Notes: a model not told the origin generated them from the letters alone. Positions 17,573 to 26,071 are shown, counted from the first letter of the stretch. The stretch is DNA of 34,573 nucleotides from an uncultured Muribaculaceae bacterium (GCA_910584525.1 CAJUAT010000026.1:1-34573); one strand, 5' to 3'. A program made the numbers and translations.

Positions 17573-18688
17573 ATGAAGTACAGAACCATTTGGTATCCGG
17601 CGGCGATGGCATTATGTGTGCTGTCGCTAAGCTCGTGCAAAGGGAAACAGCAGGAGAACGTTCAGCAGATTCCTGAACTGGCGGTCATGACCATCGGTGA
17701 GGAGAACGCGCAACTTGAGACAGGGTTTCCCGCCACACTGAAAGGCACCAACGACGTGCAGATACATCCTCAGATTCAGGGCTTCCTCACGAAGGTATAC
17801 GTAGAGGAAGGTCAGCAGGTACGCGCCGGACAGGTGCTCTTCACGATAGACCAGGTTACGCTCAAGGCGGCTGTCGACGCCGCCCAGGCTGCTGTGCAGG
17901 TGGCGCAGGCTAACGTTAACACCGCCACCACTAATGCCAACAACAACAAGATTCTTCTTGACAAGAACATCATATCGGCGCCGGCCTACCAGACATCGGT
18001 AGACGCTCTCAACGCCGCCAAGGCCCAGTACAACCAGGCTGCCGCCAACCTTGCCTCGGCACGCAAGAATCTGTCGTACTCGACGGTGACGGCTCCCATA
18101 AGCGGCCTCGTGGGAACCATACCTTATCGCGAGGGCTCTCTCGTTTCACCCCAGAGCGAGCTTACCGTGATTTCCAACAACAGCTCCATCGACGCCTATT
18201 TCTCGCTTAACGAGAAGGATATTCTGGCCCTTACCGACAACGGCAAGCGCACCCTGCAGCAGGCCATTGCCGCCATGCCTCCCGTGACGCTGATGCTTGC
18301 CAACGGCGAACGCTATGGGCGCCCGGGCAGAGTGGAGTCGATTTCCGGCGTGATTGACCCGGCCACCGGCGCCGCTACAGCTAAGGCCGTATTCCCCAAT
18401 CCCAACGGTATGCTTCACAGCGGAAACACCGGAAGGGTGATGATTCCACAGGCTCATAACAACGCCATACTCGTGCCTCAGTCGGCAACGTATGAGATGC
18501 AGGACATGAAATTCGTCTACGTGCTGGGCGACAGCAACAAAGTGCATTCGGCACCCATCACCATTGCCGAAGAGAACGACGGCAAGAACTATATAGTGAT
18601 AGGCGGCCTGAAGCCGGGTCAGCAGATTGTCACAGAAGGCGTTGGTATTTCCGTCAAGGACGATATGGTAATCAAGCCCAAGAAATAA
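17573..18688 (+). CDS. RND efflux membrane-fusion adaptor (AcrA family)
   Basis: A 371-residue periplasmic adaptor that links the inner-membrane pump to the outer-membrane channel. It has a lipoprotein signal (LSLSSC, lipid Cys at residue 22). Next comes a first lipoyl half-motif (GFLTKVYVEEGQQVRAGQVL), then an Ala/Asn-rich alpha-helical hairpin at about 95-165, and the second half-motif (LSYSTVTAPISGLVG) with beta-barrel and membrane-proximal domains after it. Length and order fit AcrA/MexA. It is the first gene of a three-gene operon, 9 bp before the pump gene. No TetR or two-component regulator is adjacent. Confidence 0.93.
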   Translation: MKYRTIWYPAAMALCVLSLSSCKGKQQENVQQIPELAVMTIGEENAQLETGFPATLKGTNDVQIHPQIQGFLTKVYVEEGQQVRAGQVLFTIDQVTLKAAVDAAQAAVQVAQANVNTATTNANNNKILLDKNIISAPAYQTSVDALNAAKAQYNQAAANLASARKNLSYSTVTAPISGLVGTIPYREGSLVSPQSELTVISNNSSIDAYFSLNEKDILALTDNGKRTLQQAIAAMPPVTLMLANGERYGRPGRVESISGVIDPATGAATAKAVFPNPNGMLHSGNTGRVMIPQAHNNAILVPQSATYEMQDMKFVYVLGDSNKVHSAPITIAEENDGKNYIVIGGLKPGQQIVTEGVGISVKDDMVIKPKK

Positions 18689-18697
18689 GAGCGAGTT

Positions 18698-21600
18698 ATG
18701 AAATTATCCACATTCATAAACAGGCCGGTACTGTCGACGGTAATATCCATCTTCATAGTACTGCTGGGCTTGCTGGGACTTATGTCGCTGCCTATTGAGC
18801 AGTACCCCAACATAGCTCCTCCTACCATCTCGGTATCGACCAACTACACCGGCGCCAACGCACAGGCTGTGCTCAACTCGGTGATCGCTCCTCTCGAAGA
18901 GCAGATCAACGGCGCCGAGAACATGGACTACATGTATTCGTCGGCTGCCAACAACGGCTCGGCGCAGATTCAGGTATACTTCAAGCCGGGCACCGACCCC
19001 GACATGGCGGCGGTGGACGTGCAGAACCGTGTGGCCAAAGCCGCCAGCCAGCTCCCCAGCGAGGTCAACCAGGTGGGCGTGATCACCCAGAAACGCCAGA
19101 GCTCAATGCTTATGGTGTTCAACGTCTACGACGAAACCGGCAAATACTCCGAGGAGTTCGTGGAGAACTATGCCGCCATCAACATCATCCCTGTGGTGAA
19201 GCGTGTGGAAGGCGTCGGCGAAGCCATGGTCATGGGTGCCGACTATTCCATGCGCATATGGCTCAAGCCTGAGGCCATGGCCTCCTACGGACTGATGCCC
19301 AGCGATATCACCGCCGCTCTTGCAGAGCAGAACATTGAGGCTGCTCCGGGTCAGTTCGGCGAAAACGGCGACCAGTCCTATCAGTATGTGATGCGTTACA
19401 AGGGACGTCTCACCGAGGAGAAGGAATTCAAGGACATCATAGTCCGCGCCACCCCCGACGGCGAGATTCTACGTCTCAGCGATGTGGCCGACGTGGAATT
19501 GGGACGTCTATCATACGGCTTCCATTCCACCACCAACGGCAAGATCGGCGTAGCCGCCATGATTATGCAGTCGCCCGGCTCAAACGCCACACAGGTGGTC
19601 AAGGATATTCAGAAAGAGCTCGACAAATTCCAGAAAGAGGCTCCCGAGGGTATAAAGATCATCACCACCATGGATGTCAACGAGTTCCTCTTCGAGTCAA
19701 TCCACGAGGTGATCAAGACCCTTATCGAGGCCTTCCTGCTGGTGTTCCTGGTAGTGTTCATCTTCCTGCAGGATTTCCGTTCTACGCTCATCCCGATGAT
19801 TGCCATTCCTGTGGCTCTGATCGGTACATTCTTCCTGATGTACATCTTCGGGTTCTCCATCAACCTGCTGACGCTGTCGGCTCTTGTGCTGGCAATCGCG
19901 ATTGTTGTCGACGACGCCATAGTGGTGGTGGAGGCCGTGCATGCCAAGCTTGACCAGGGCTACACATCGGCGCGGCGAGCTTCCATCGACGCCATGAACG
20001 AGATTGCCTCAGCCATCATTTCCATCACGCTGGTAATGATGCTCGTGTTCATCCCCGTATCCTTCATGGGCGGAACGTCGGGTGTGTTCTACCGTCAGTT
20101 CGGTCTCACCATGGCCATGGCCATATTCCTCTCGGCATTGAACGCCCTTACCCTCACGCCGGCCCTCTGCGCCGTATTCCTCAAGCCTCACAACGGAGAG
20201 GAGAAGAATCTCAAGGAGCGTATGAGGGATGCTTACGCCACTACCGGCGAAGTGGTGAAGAACACTTACAAAAAGCGTCTCGGCTTCCACTTCCCTCCCC
20301 TCGTGACATCGCTGCTCCTCGTGGCTGCTATCGTGTTCCTCGTGCTCGGATGGTATGAGTTCGAGAATGTGGCTCTCAGTGTGCTCGCTTACGCCGTGGC
20401 TATCCTCGCCGTAATCGGCATATTCCAGAAGAGCTTTATCGACGCCTTCAACAATGTGTTCGGCAAGCTGCAGAACAAGTACCAGAAATGGACAAGTTTC
20501 TTCATCAACCACAAGATACTGAGTTTCTGCACGGTAGGCGTGGCCATGGCTGCGCTGGTAATCATGATGATGCGTACTCCTACATCGCTTGTGCCCAATG
20601 AGGACACGGGTACGATAATGGGCGTAGTGGACATGCCGCCCGCCACATCAATGGAGCGCACCAAGAGCATCATGGACCGCGTGGACTCCATATGCGGCAC
20701 CATTCCCGCCATCAGCGTGCGTAACGCCATCACAGGCTACAGCTTCGTGTCGGGACAGGGCAACACCTACGGCTCATTCATCATCAAGCTGAAACCATGG
20801 AACGAGCGTGACGCCAAGACCGAGTCGGCGCAGGCGGTACTCGCCCAGCTATACCAGAAGACTGCCAGCGTGCCCGACGGCCGTATTATGTTCTTCCAGC
20901 CTCCTATGATCTCGGGTTACTCGGCCACTTCCGGCTTCGAAATCCGTCTGCAGGACAAGACCGGCGGTAGCCTTGAGAACTTCTTCAAGGTTTATCAGCA
21001 GTTCATCGCCGCCCTCAATGCCCGTCCGGAAATAGCAATGGCATATTCGACGTTCAACCCTGCCTATCCGCAGTATCTCGTCGAGCTTGATGTGGCCAAG
21101 ATCAAGCAGGCCGGTCTGACTCAGAATGCCATTCTCACAACTCTGCAGGGTTATTACGGCGGTATGTACATATCGAACTTCAACAAGTTCGGCAAGCTCT
21201 ACCGCGTGATGATGCAGGCGAATCCCGAGGCCCGCGTGTCGCCGGAGACCCTGAAGCGTATCAAGGTTCGCAACGGCGCCACAATGGCCCCCATCGACAA
21301 CTTCGTGAAGCTTACACGCGTATATGGTCCCGACATCATCAACCGCTTCAACATGTTCACGTCGATAGCCGTGACGGGTTCGCCATCGCCCGGTACTTCC
21401 TCAGGTCAGGCCATCGCCGCCATCGAGGAAGTGGCCGCACAGTCATTGCCTGCCGGATTCGGCTACGAGTACTCGGGTCTTACCCGCGAGGAGGCTACGC
21501 AGGGTTCCAGCCAGACTGCCTATGTGTTCGGCCTCGTGATTCTATTCGTATACCTGCTGCTGTCGGCACAGTATGAATCGTACATCATCCCGTGGGCCGT

Positions 21601-22093
21601 GATTCTCTCCGTGCCCTTCGGCCTTATGGGTTCATTCATCTTCGCCAAGTTCATGGGCATCGACAACAACATCTACCTTCAGATCGCGCTCATCATGCTT
21701 ATCGGACTTCTTGCCAAGAATGCCATTCTGATAGTAGAGTTCGCGCTGGAGCGCCGCAGAGCCGGCGTAAGCGTTGTCAAGTCGGCCATCCTGGGAGCCG
21801 CCGCCCGTCTGCGTCCTATCCTCATGACTTCTCTGGCCATGATTATAGGTCTGTTGCCTCTGATGTTCGCCAGCGGCGCCGGTGCCAACGGCTACCGCGC
21901 CCTCGGTACAGGTGCTATCGGCGGTATGTTGATAGGTATGATCCTACAGGTGCTTGTGGTGCCCGCTTTGTTCGTGGCTTTCCAGTATCTCCAGGAGAAG
22001 TTCACTCCCATGCAGTGGAAAGACACCGATACCTCCGGACTCAACCCTGAACTCGAACAGTACAGCATCGACCAGAACCGCGAACAAAAGTAA
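18698..22093 (+). CDS. RND multidrug efflux pump (AcrB/HAE1 family) with an insertion
   Basis: The proton-driven inner-membrane pump of the tripartite system. The proton-relay residues are visible: D405-D406 in IVVDDAIVVVE after TM4 and K1007 in LLAKNAILIVEFALE. These match E. coli D407/D408 and K940, but their spacing is 69 residues longer. At 1131 residues the protein is longer than AcrB (1049). The extra material lies at about 510-575, in the cytoplasmic stretch between TM6 and TM7, and contains two hydrophobic segments (about 532-553 and 558-578). The rest is typical: N-terminal KLSTFINRPVLSTVISIF and SLPIEQYPNIAPP. It lies 9 bp after the adaptor and 10 bp before the outer-membrane factor. 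The substrate is not predictable. Confidence 0.95.
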   Translation: MKLSTFINRPVLSTVISIFIVLLGLLGLMSLPIEQYPNIAPPTISVSTNYTGANAQAVLNSVIAPLEEQINGAENMDYMYSSAANNGSAQIQVYFKPGTDPDMAAVDVQNRVAKAASQLPSEVNQVGVITQKRQSSMLMVFNVYDETGKYSEEFVENYAAINIIPVVKRVEGVGEAMVMGADYSMRIWLKPEAMASYGLMPSDITAALAEQNIEAAPGQFGENGDQSYQYVMRYKGRLTEEKEFKDIIVRATPDGEILRLSDVADVELGRLSYGFHSTTNGKIGVAAMIMQSPGSNATQVVKDIQKELDKFQKEAPEGIKIITTMDVNEFLFESIHEVIKTLIEAFLLVFLVVFIFLQDFRSTLIPMIAIPVALIGTFFLMYIFGFSINLLTLSALVLAIAIVVDDAIVVVEAVHAKLDQGYTSARRASIDAMNEIASAIISITLVMMLVFIPVSFMGGTSGVFYRQFGLTMAMAIFLSALNALTLTPALCAVFLKPHNGEEKNLKERMRDAYATTGEVVKNTYKKRLGFHFPPLVTSLLLVAAIVFLVLGWYEFENVALSVLAYAVAILAVIGIFQKSFIDAFNNVFGKLQNKYQKWTSFFINHKILSFCTVGVAMAALVIMMMRTPTSLVPNEDTGTIMGVVDMPPATSMERTKSIMDRVDSICGTIPAISVRNAITGYSFVSGQGNTYGSFIIKLKPWNERDAKTESAQAVLAQLYQKTASVPDGRIMFFQPPMISGYSATSGFEIRLQDKTGGSLENFFKVYQQFIAALNARPEIAMAYSTFNPAYPQYLVELDVAKIKQAGLTQNAILTTLQGYYGGMYISNFNKFGKLYRVMMQANPEARVSPETLKRIKVRNGATMAPIDNFVKLTRVYGPDIINRFNMFTSIAVTGSPSPGTSSGQAIAAIEEVAAQSLPAGFGYEYSGLTREEATQGSSQTAYVFGLVILFVYLLLSAQYESYIIPWAVILSVPFGLMGSFIFAKFMGIDNNIYLQIALIMLIGLLAKNAILIVEFALERRRAGVSVVKSAILGAAARLRPILMTSLAMIIGLLPLMFASGAGANGYRALGTGAIGGMLIGMILQVLVVPALFVAFQYLQEKFTPMQWKDTDTSGLNPELEQYSIDQNREQK

Positions 22094-22103
22094 ACTATCA
22101 GAA

Positions 22104-23477
22104 ATGAAACCGATAAGAATCATACTGACAGCCGTGCTGGCCATATCCATGACCAGCTGCGGCTTATACAAGAAATACGAGATGCCGATAGAGAATCCGT
22201 ATGTCAACAGATATGCGGAATCTGAGGCGAAGGCCGACTCCACCTCCCTGCCCTATCTTGGCTGGGAGAAGGTGTTCACCGATCCTCTGCTTGCCGGCTA
22301 CATACGCACAGCGCTCGCCGAAAATACCGACATCGACGACGCCCGCCTGAATGTGGAGATAGCCCAGGCGCAGCTCAAAGGTGCCAAGCTTGCCTATCTG
22401 CCCTCTGTGGCTCTCAATCCCAACGGTGGCGCCGCCAAGTATGGCGCCGGTAAAATGGATACTTGGACCTACACCATTCCAATGTCGGTGCAATGGGAAA
22501 TCGACGTGTTCGGCAAGATGCTCAACCGCAAGCGCGGTGCCAAGGTCACCGTCGAACAAATGGAGGACTACCGCCAGGCTGTAAGGTCGCAGATAATCTC
22601 CGCCGTGGCCAACACTTATTATGGTCTTGTGCTTCTCAAGCAGCAGCTGGCCCTCACAGAACGTACTTCTGTGATTTGGAAGGACCAGGTGGAGTCGATG
22701 AAGCTGATGAAAGAGGCCGCCTATGTCAACGAGGCCGCCGTGGTGCAGAGTGCCGCCAACTACTGGAGCATCATGTCGTCGATTCCCGACATAAAGCAGA
22801 GCATCCACGAGCTGCAGAACACCATGTCGCTTCTCCTTCACCAGAACGCACGCGACTATGCCGTGACCGACAATCTGACATTCGACCTGCCGGTGGATGT
22901 AGCCAAGGGTGTGCCTGTATGCTATCTGGCGGCCCGGCCTGACGTGCGTGCCGCCGAAAGAGGCCTTGCCGCCGCTTATTACGGCGTCAACTCCGCACGC
23001 GCCGCTTTCTACCCAAGCTTGACGATTAGCTCTAACGGTGGATTCACCAACATGCTCGGCCAAATGGTGTCAAACCCCGGCAAATGGTTCATACAGCTTG
23101 CCGGCTCGCTGGTGGCTCCTATATTCTCCAGAGGTCAGAACATAGCCAATCTTGAAGTGGCCAAAGCCAAACAACAACAGGCCTTCAACAACTTCGAGAA
23201 CAGCGTGCTCGCCGCCTCCGCAGATGTCAGCGACGCCCTCTCCTTATACAAAAACAATCACGAAAAAAGGGAATATCTGCTCCAGCAGATAAATAATCTT
23301 GAAAAATCTGTGGAAATTACTCAGGAATTATTATCTTTGGACCAGAAAACCACTTACCTTGAAGTGCTGACGGCGCAGTCGAGTCTGCTTAGCGCTCAGC
23401 TGGCAAGTCTGAACTGCTGGCACAACAAGGTGACGGCGCTCATCAACCTCTATCAGGCTGTGGGCGGCGGTCGCTGA
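22104..23477 (+). CDS. RND outer-membrane factor (TolC/OprM family lipoprotein)
   Basis: A 457-residue outer-membrane channel of the NodT/OprM type that completes the efflux system. The start at 22104 gives a clean lipoprotein signal (TAVLAISMTSC, lipid Cys at residue 19); the frame is open further upstream inside the pump gene but without a sensible N-terminus. Two OEP repeats with long Ala/Gln-rich helices are visible, including DIDDARLNVEIAQAQL and, in the second half, ARPDVRAAERGLAAAYYGV and ASADVSDALSLY. A hairpin follows the stop, so the operon ends here. Confidence 0.93.
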   Translation: MKPIRIILTAVLAISMTSCGLYKKYEMPIENPYVNRYAESEAKADSTSLPYLGWEKVFTDPLLAGYIRTALAENTDIDDARLNVEIAQAQLKGAKLAYLPSVALNPNGGAAKYGAGKMDTWTYTIPMSVQWEIDVFGKMLNRKRGAKVTVEQMEDYRQAVRSQIISAVANTYYGLVLLKQQLALTERTSVIWKDQVESMKLMKEAAYVNEAAVVQSAANYWSIMSSIPDIKQSIHELQNTMSLLLHQNARDYAVTDNLTFDLPVDVAKGVPVCYLAARPDVRAAERGLAAAYYGVNSARAAFYPSLTISSNGGFTNMLGQMVSNPGKWFIQLAGSLVAPIFSRGQNIANLEVAKAKQQQAFNNFENSVLAASADVSDALSLYKNNHEKREYLLQQINNLEKSVEITQELLSLDQKTTYLEVLTAQSSLLSAQLASLNCWHNKVTALINLYQAVGGGR

Positions 23478-23481
23478 CCTT

Positions 23482-23490
23482 AGAGCGCGT
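23482..23490 (+). repeat. AGAGCGCGT element after the tolC-type gene
   Basis: CCTTAGAGCGCGTTTCTTAA starts right at the stop codon of the outer-membrane factor gene. Two closely similar copies lie at 29319-29341 after the sua5/tsaC gene. The function is unknown. Confidence 0.5.
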
Positions 23491-23514
23491 TTCTTAACTT
23501 AGAACAATGACATG

Positions 23515-23546
23515 GCAGGGCATTCTTTCTCGAAAGGATGCCCTGC
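23515..23546 (+). terminator. terminator of the efflux operon
   Basis: A 14-bp stem (23515-23528 with 23533-23546, one T-G pair), beginning GCAGGGCAT, with loop CTCG and followed by GCGTTTACC. Confidence 0.75.
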
Positions 23547-23577
23547 GCGTTTACCTACATAATAACCATAAAAACTC

Positions 23578-24381
23578 ATGACTATGTCGGAAATCAGCCC
23601 ATTGGCATTTGTACATCCGGAGGCGAAGATAGGCAAGGATGTTACAATCAGTGCATTTGCCTATATCGACAGGGATGTAGTGATAGGCGACGGATGCGAG
23701 ATACGTCCCCACGTGTCCATATTGCAGGGAGCCCGTATCGGCAGCAACAACCGGTTCTACGAGGGATGCATCATCGCGGCCACTCCCCAGGACTTCCGCT
23801 GGCAAGGCGAGGAGTCGTATGTGGAGATCGGCGATGACAACATCATCCGTGAACATGTGATAATCAACAGGAGCATCTATGAGCATCAGAGCACGCGCAT
23901 AGGAAGCCACAGCTTCATCATGGCCCAGACGCATATAGGCCACGACGCAAGCATCGGCAACCATGTGGTGCTCGGCAACTCTGTGAAAATAGCCGGCTCG
24001 GTGACCATCGGAGACTACTCCATACTGTCCAGCTCGGCGCTTGTTCATGAGCGCTGCGAAATAGGCCAGTGGGCTCTTATAAAGGGTGGCTGCCGCGTCA
24101 ACAGCAATGTGCCCCCATATGTGGTGATGGCCCACAACCCCATAGAATATTATGGCGTTAACGCCTTCATTCTCCGCAAGGGGAAGTTCAGCGAGGATAC
24201 CATCGACAATATCGCCAAATGTTTCCGGCACCTGTACCAGTCGAACACCTCGACGTTCAACGCCGTGCGGCGCATAGAGGCCGACGTCGACCCGGGCGTG
24301 GAGCGCGACGCCATTGTAGACTTCATCCGCAACCATAAATACAAGCTCGCCGCCATCCGCTTCGACGACCGCGAACTCTGA
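23578..24381 (+). CDS. LpxA-type acyl-ACP:UDP-GlcNAc O-acyltransferase
   Basis: A left-handed beta-helix acyltransferase of the LpxA family (267 residues), which adds the 3-O-acyl chain to UDP-GlcNAc at the start of lipid A synthesis. Hexapeptide repeats run over residues 10-190. The LpxA-specific TPQDFRWQGE segment, H119 and the catalytic-position H122 in THIGHD, H157 in VHERC, and G170 (equivalent to the E. coli chain-length residue G173) are present. The residue matching E. coli H144 is Ser (S141), and K76 is Arg (R74). It stands alone rather than beside lpxD or lpxC-fabZ; I recall Bacteroidetes often having two lpxA homologues, so this may be the paralogue. The start could also be the ATG at 23584. 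A separate function cannot be excluded. Confidence 0.82.
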   Translation: MTMSEISPLAFVHPEAKIGKDVTISAFAYIDRDVVIGDGCEIRPHVSILQGARIGSNNRFYEGCIIAATPQDFRWQGEESYVEIGDDNIIREHVIINRSIYEHQSTRIGSHSFIMAQTHIGHDASIGNHVVLGNSVKIAGSVTIGDYSILSSSALVHERCEIGQWALIKGGCRVNSNVPPYVVMAHNPIEYYGVNAFILRKGKFSEDTIDNIAKCFRHLYQSNTSTFNAVRRIEADVDPGVERDAIVDFIRNHKYKLAAIRFDDREL

Positions 24382-24417
24382 TAGACCTTAAAGACCTTAG
24401 ACACCTTAGAGACCTTA
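24382..24417 (+). repeat. 9-bp tandem repeats (GACCTTA type)
   Basis: Four units directly after the acyltransferase stop: TAGACCTTA, AAGACCTTA, GACACCTTA and GAGACCTTA. They are the reverse-complement orientation of the array at 7861. The array runs straight into the hairpin at 24417. Confidence 0.7.
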
Positions 24418-24460
24418 ATTTTTCTGACATTCAAGCCGATATTTGGATGTCAGAAAAATT
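24417..24460. terminator. hairpin between the acyltransferase gene and rpmB
   Basis: Arms 24417-24432 (AATTTTTCTGACATTC) and 24445-24460 pair at 15 of 16 positions with a 12-nt loop. The right arm is followed by TTTTATTAATTTT, a good terminator tail, and its 5' edge (24445) touches the -33 element of the rpmB promoter. Confidence 0.65.
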
Positions 24461-24473
24461 TTTATTAATTTTG
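24442..24473 (+). promoter_or_regulatory. rpmB operon promoter
   Basis: TTTG (24442-24445), 20-bp spacer, TAATTTTG (24466-24473): both boxes are perfect. The leader is about 115 nt before rpmB. The promoter overlaps the upstream hairpin. Confidence 0.65.
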
Positions 24474-24595
24474 CAGCTGTTTTGTGGCACATCCTTAAAA
24501 GCTGACGGAAAGATGCAGCCGACGGCGATATGAGAAAGTGAGATGGCACCGGAACAATGTATTAATCTTTTAAGAATTAGAACTGAGTTACAGCC

Positions 24596-24859
24596 ATGGC
24601 TAAAACTTGTCAGATCACAGGCAAAAAGGCGTCGGTGGGCAATAATGTTTCCCACTCGAAGCGTCGTACCAAGCGCAAGTTCGAGGTAAACTTGCATACG
24701 AAGAAATTCTTCTGGGTAGAGCAAAACATGTGGATAGAGCTTACATTGAGCTGCAGCGCCCTGCGTACCATCAACAAGATCGGTCTCAACGCCGCTATCA
24801 AGAAAGCTGAGGCAGAGGGTAATCTTGACCTCCGCGACATTAAAATCATCTCCTTCTAA
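24596..24859 (+). CDS. rpmB: 50S ribosomal protein bL28
   Basis: An 87-residue basic protein beginning MAKTCQITGKK and containing NNVSHSKRRTKRKFEVNLH, the standard bL28 pattern. It is the first gene of a three-gene ribosomal operon, and the spacing to rpmG is 15 bp. A leader of about 115 nt precedes it and might carry autoregulation, which I cannot show. Confidence 0.97.
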   Translation: MAKTCQITGKKASVGNNVSHSKRRTKRKFEVNLHTKKFFWVEQNMWIELTLSCSALRTINKIGLNAAIKKAEAEGNLDLRDIKIISF

Positions 24860-24874
24860 AGCATCCTACACAAA

Positions 24875-25063
24875 ATGGCAAAGAAAGCAAAAGGTAATCG
24901 CGTCCAGGTAATCCTGGAATGCACCGAACATAAGGCCAGCGGTATGCCCGGTATGTCTCGTTACATCACCACCAAAAACCGCAAAAACACTACGGGCCGT
25001 CTGGAGTTGAAGAAATACAACCCCATCCTCAAAAAATACACCATTCACAAAGAAATTAAATAA
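24875..25063 (+). CDS. rpmG: 50S ribosomal protein bL33
   Basis: A 62-residue protein (MAKKAKGNRVQVILECTEH...) of the bL33 family. The usual family CxxC zinc pair is absent: only one Cys (ECTEH) remains, so this is the zinc-free (C-minus) form. ENRKN-type residues appear as TTKNRKNTTGRLELKKY, as expected. It lies between rpmB and the DUF4295 gene. Confidence 0.97.
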   Translation: MAKKAKGNRVQVILECTEHKASGMPGMSRYITTKNRKNTTGRLELKKYNPILKKYTIHKEIK

Positions 25064-25072
25064 GACTGAGCA

Positions 25073-25222
25073 ATGGCAAAGAAAACTGTGGCCTCAATCC
25101 AGAAAGGTGAAGGCCGTACTTACTCCAAAATCATCAAGATGGAAAAGTCTCCCAAAACCGGCGCTTATGTCTTCAAGGAGGAAATGGTTCCCAACGACGC
25201 CGTCAAAGAGGCTCTTAAATAA
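25073..25222 (+). CDS. DUF4295 family protein
   Basis: A 49-residue basic protein beginning MAKKTVASIQKGEGR and ending KEALK. DUF4295 is a Bacteroidetes family that follows rpmB-rpmG, which points to a ribosome-linked role. I recall that a Bacteroidetes-specific ribosomal protein, bL38, was described from a Flavobacterium ribosome, and this family is a candidate for it; I have not verified that. It starts 9 bp after rpmG and is followed by a terminator. The ftsY gene that often comes next in related genomes is not here. Confidence 0.88.
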   Translation: MAKKTVASIQKGEGRTYSKIIKMEKSPKTGAYVFKEEMVPNDAVKEALK

Positions 25223-25243
25223 CAATCAACTCAATCTCACAAT

Positions 25244-25272
25244 AGAGGCTGCACCTTCAGGATGCAGCCTCT
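25244..25272. terminator. bidirectional terminator after the rpmB operon
   Basis: AGAGGCTGCA (25244-25253) pairs perfectly with TGCAGCCTCT (25263-25272) around a 9-nt loop, followed by TATTATTT. It sits between convergent genes and could serve the minus-strand porin gene too. Confidence 0.8.
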
Positions 25273-25300
25273 TATTATTTCGTCTCCCTATTCAGCCGTC

Positions 25301-25804
25301 TCAGAACACGTAGCTGAGACCCAAACCGAAGAAAGCCCCTCCGGTATCCTTCATCCAGCTGTATTTGCCCTGGACCTGCATCTTGAGATTGCGCGTGAAA
25401 TAGAGGTCGAAACCCAGACCGAAGTTGCCTCCCACCCTGTTGAGGGTGAAGCTGTCATCGGGATCCGGCTGAGTCACACGCCAGCTGTTGTAGGTGAGTC
25501 CCACCAGCGGATATATGCCGAACCCCTTCACCAGCCGGAACGGAAACTGCATGTCGACATCCAGCATGAATGCCGATTTGTCGTGCGACTGAAACACACA
25601 TCCCACGTCGGGCGACAATCGGAAATGCTCGGCAAACTCCCACTGGAAATTCACGTCGACGTATCCACCCTTGTTGTATGTGGCGAAACCGCCCATCACG
25701 CCCACCGACTTCTCGCCTTTCCCAAAGGCATGAACCCGCAGAGGGCTTACACAGCATAACAGAGCCATTACTCCCCAAAGAGCCAGTCTTGTCTTTCTCA
25801 TCAT
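25301..25804 (-). CDS. small outer-membrane beta-barrel protein
   Basis: A 167-residue protein with a signal peptide (MMRKTRLALWGVMALLCCVSPLRVHA) and alternating beta strands rich in aromatic residues (GGYVDVNFQWEFAEHFRL, AFMLDVDMQFPFRL, NFGLGFDLYFTRNLKMQVQGKYSW). It ends in SYVF, with the C-terminal Phe typical of outer-membrane barrels. The size fits an eight-stranded OmpX/OmpW-like barrel. I chose the ATG at 25804 (25801 is equally possible) because AAGGA precedes it and the signal peptide starts there; the open frame further upstream has no signal peptide. The specific function is unknown. Confidence 0.8.
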   Translation of the reverse strand: MMRKTRLALWGVMALLCCVSPLRVHAFGKGEKSVGVMGGFATYNKGGYVDVNFQWEFAEHFRLSPDVGCVFQSHDKSAFMLDVDMQFPFRLVKGFGIYPLVGLTYNSWRVTQPDPDDSFTLNRVGGNFGLGFDLYFTRNLKMQVQGKYSWMKDTGGAFFGLGLSYVF

Positions 25805-25916
25805 CTTTTCCTTTTCGTCCTTGAGGCCATCCCCGCCGCCATCCCGGCCTGACAGAGACAACCGCCTATATCTCAAACGCTTTTTAACATAAAAAGTTTT
25901 AACACCCGCATAAGAG

Positions 25917-25947
25917 AGTAAGGTCTTTACTGACCTTACTGACCTTA
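25917..25947. repeat. 9-bp repeat and hairpin (AGTAAGGTC / GACCTTACT)
   Basis: AGTAAGGTC (25917-25925) and GACCTTACT (25932-25940) are perfect inverted arms with a 6-nt loop. A further GACCTTA follows at 25941-25947, in 9-bp phase. It belongs to the same family as the arrays at 7861 and 24382 and lies between the divergent porin and nadE genes. Confidence 0.65.
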
Positions 25948-26071
25948 AACTGCGCTGGTTTACAATAATCGGGCTAAAAATATCATTATAAGTATGGGGG
26001 TCGGTTTTACGGCCTGCGAGAGGAATTACGTAATGTCAGCAGTAGAAATAATCAGCAACAAGGAGATGGGC

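Noticed and set aside
18704..18712. TTATCCACA, a perfect DnaA box
   Set aside because: A single copy within the first codons of the pump gene (Lys-Leu-Ser-Thr); no cluster or AT-rich unwinding region, so no origin.
21954..22103. Extended start of the outer-membrane factor inside the pump gene
   Set aside because: The extension has no signal peptide and overlaps the pump; the ATG at 22104 begins a lipoprotein signal.
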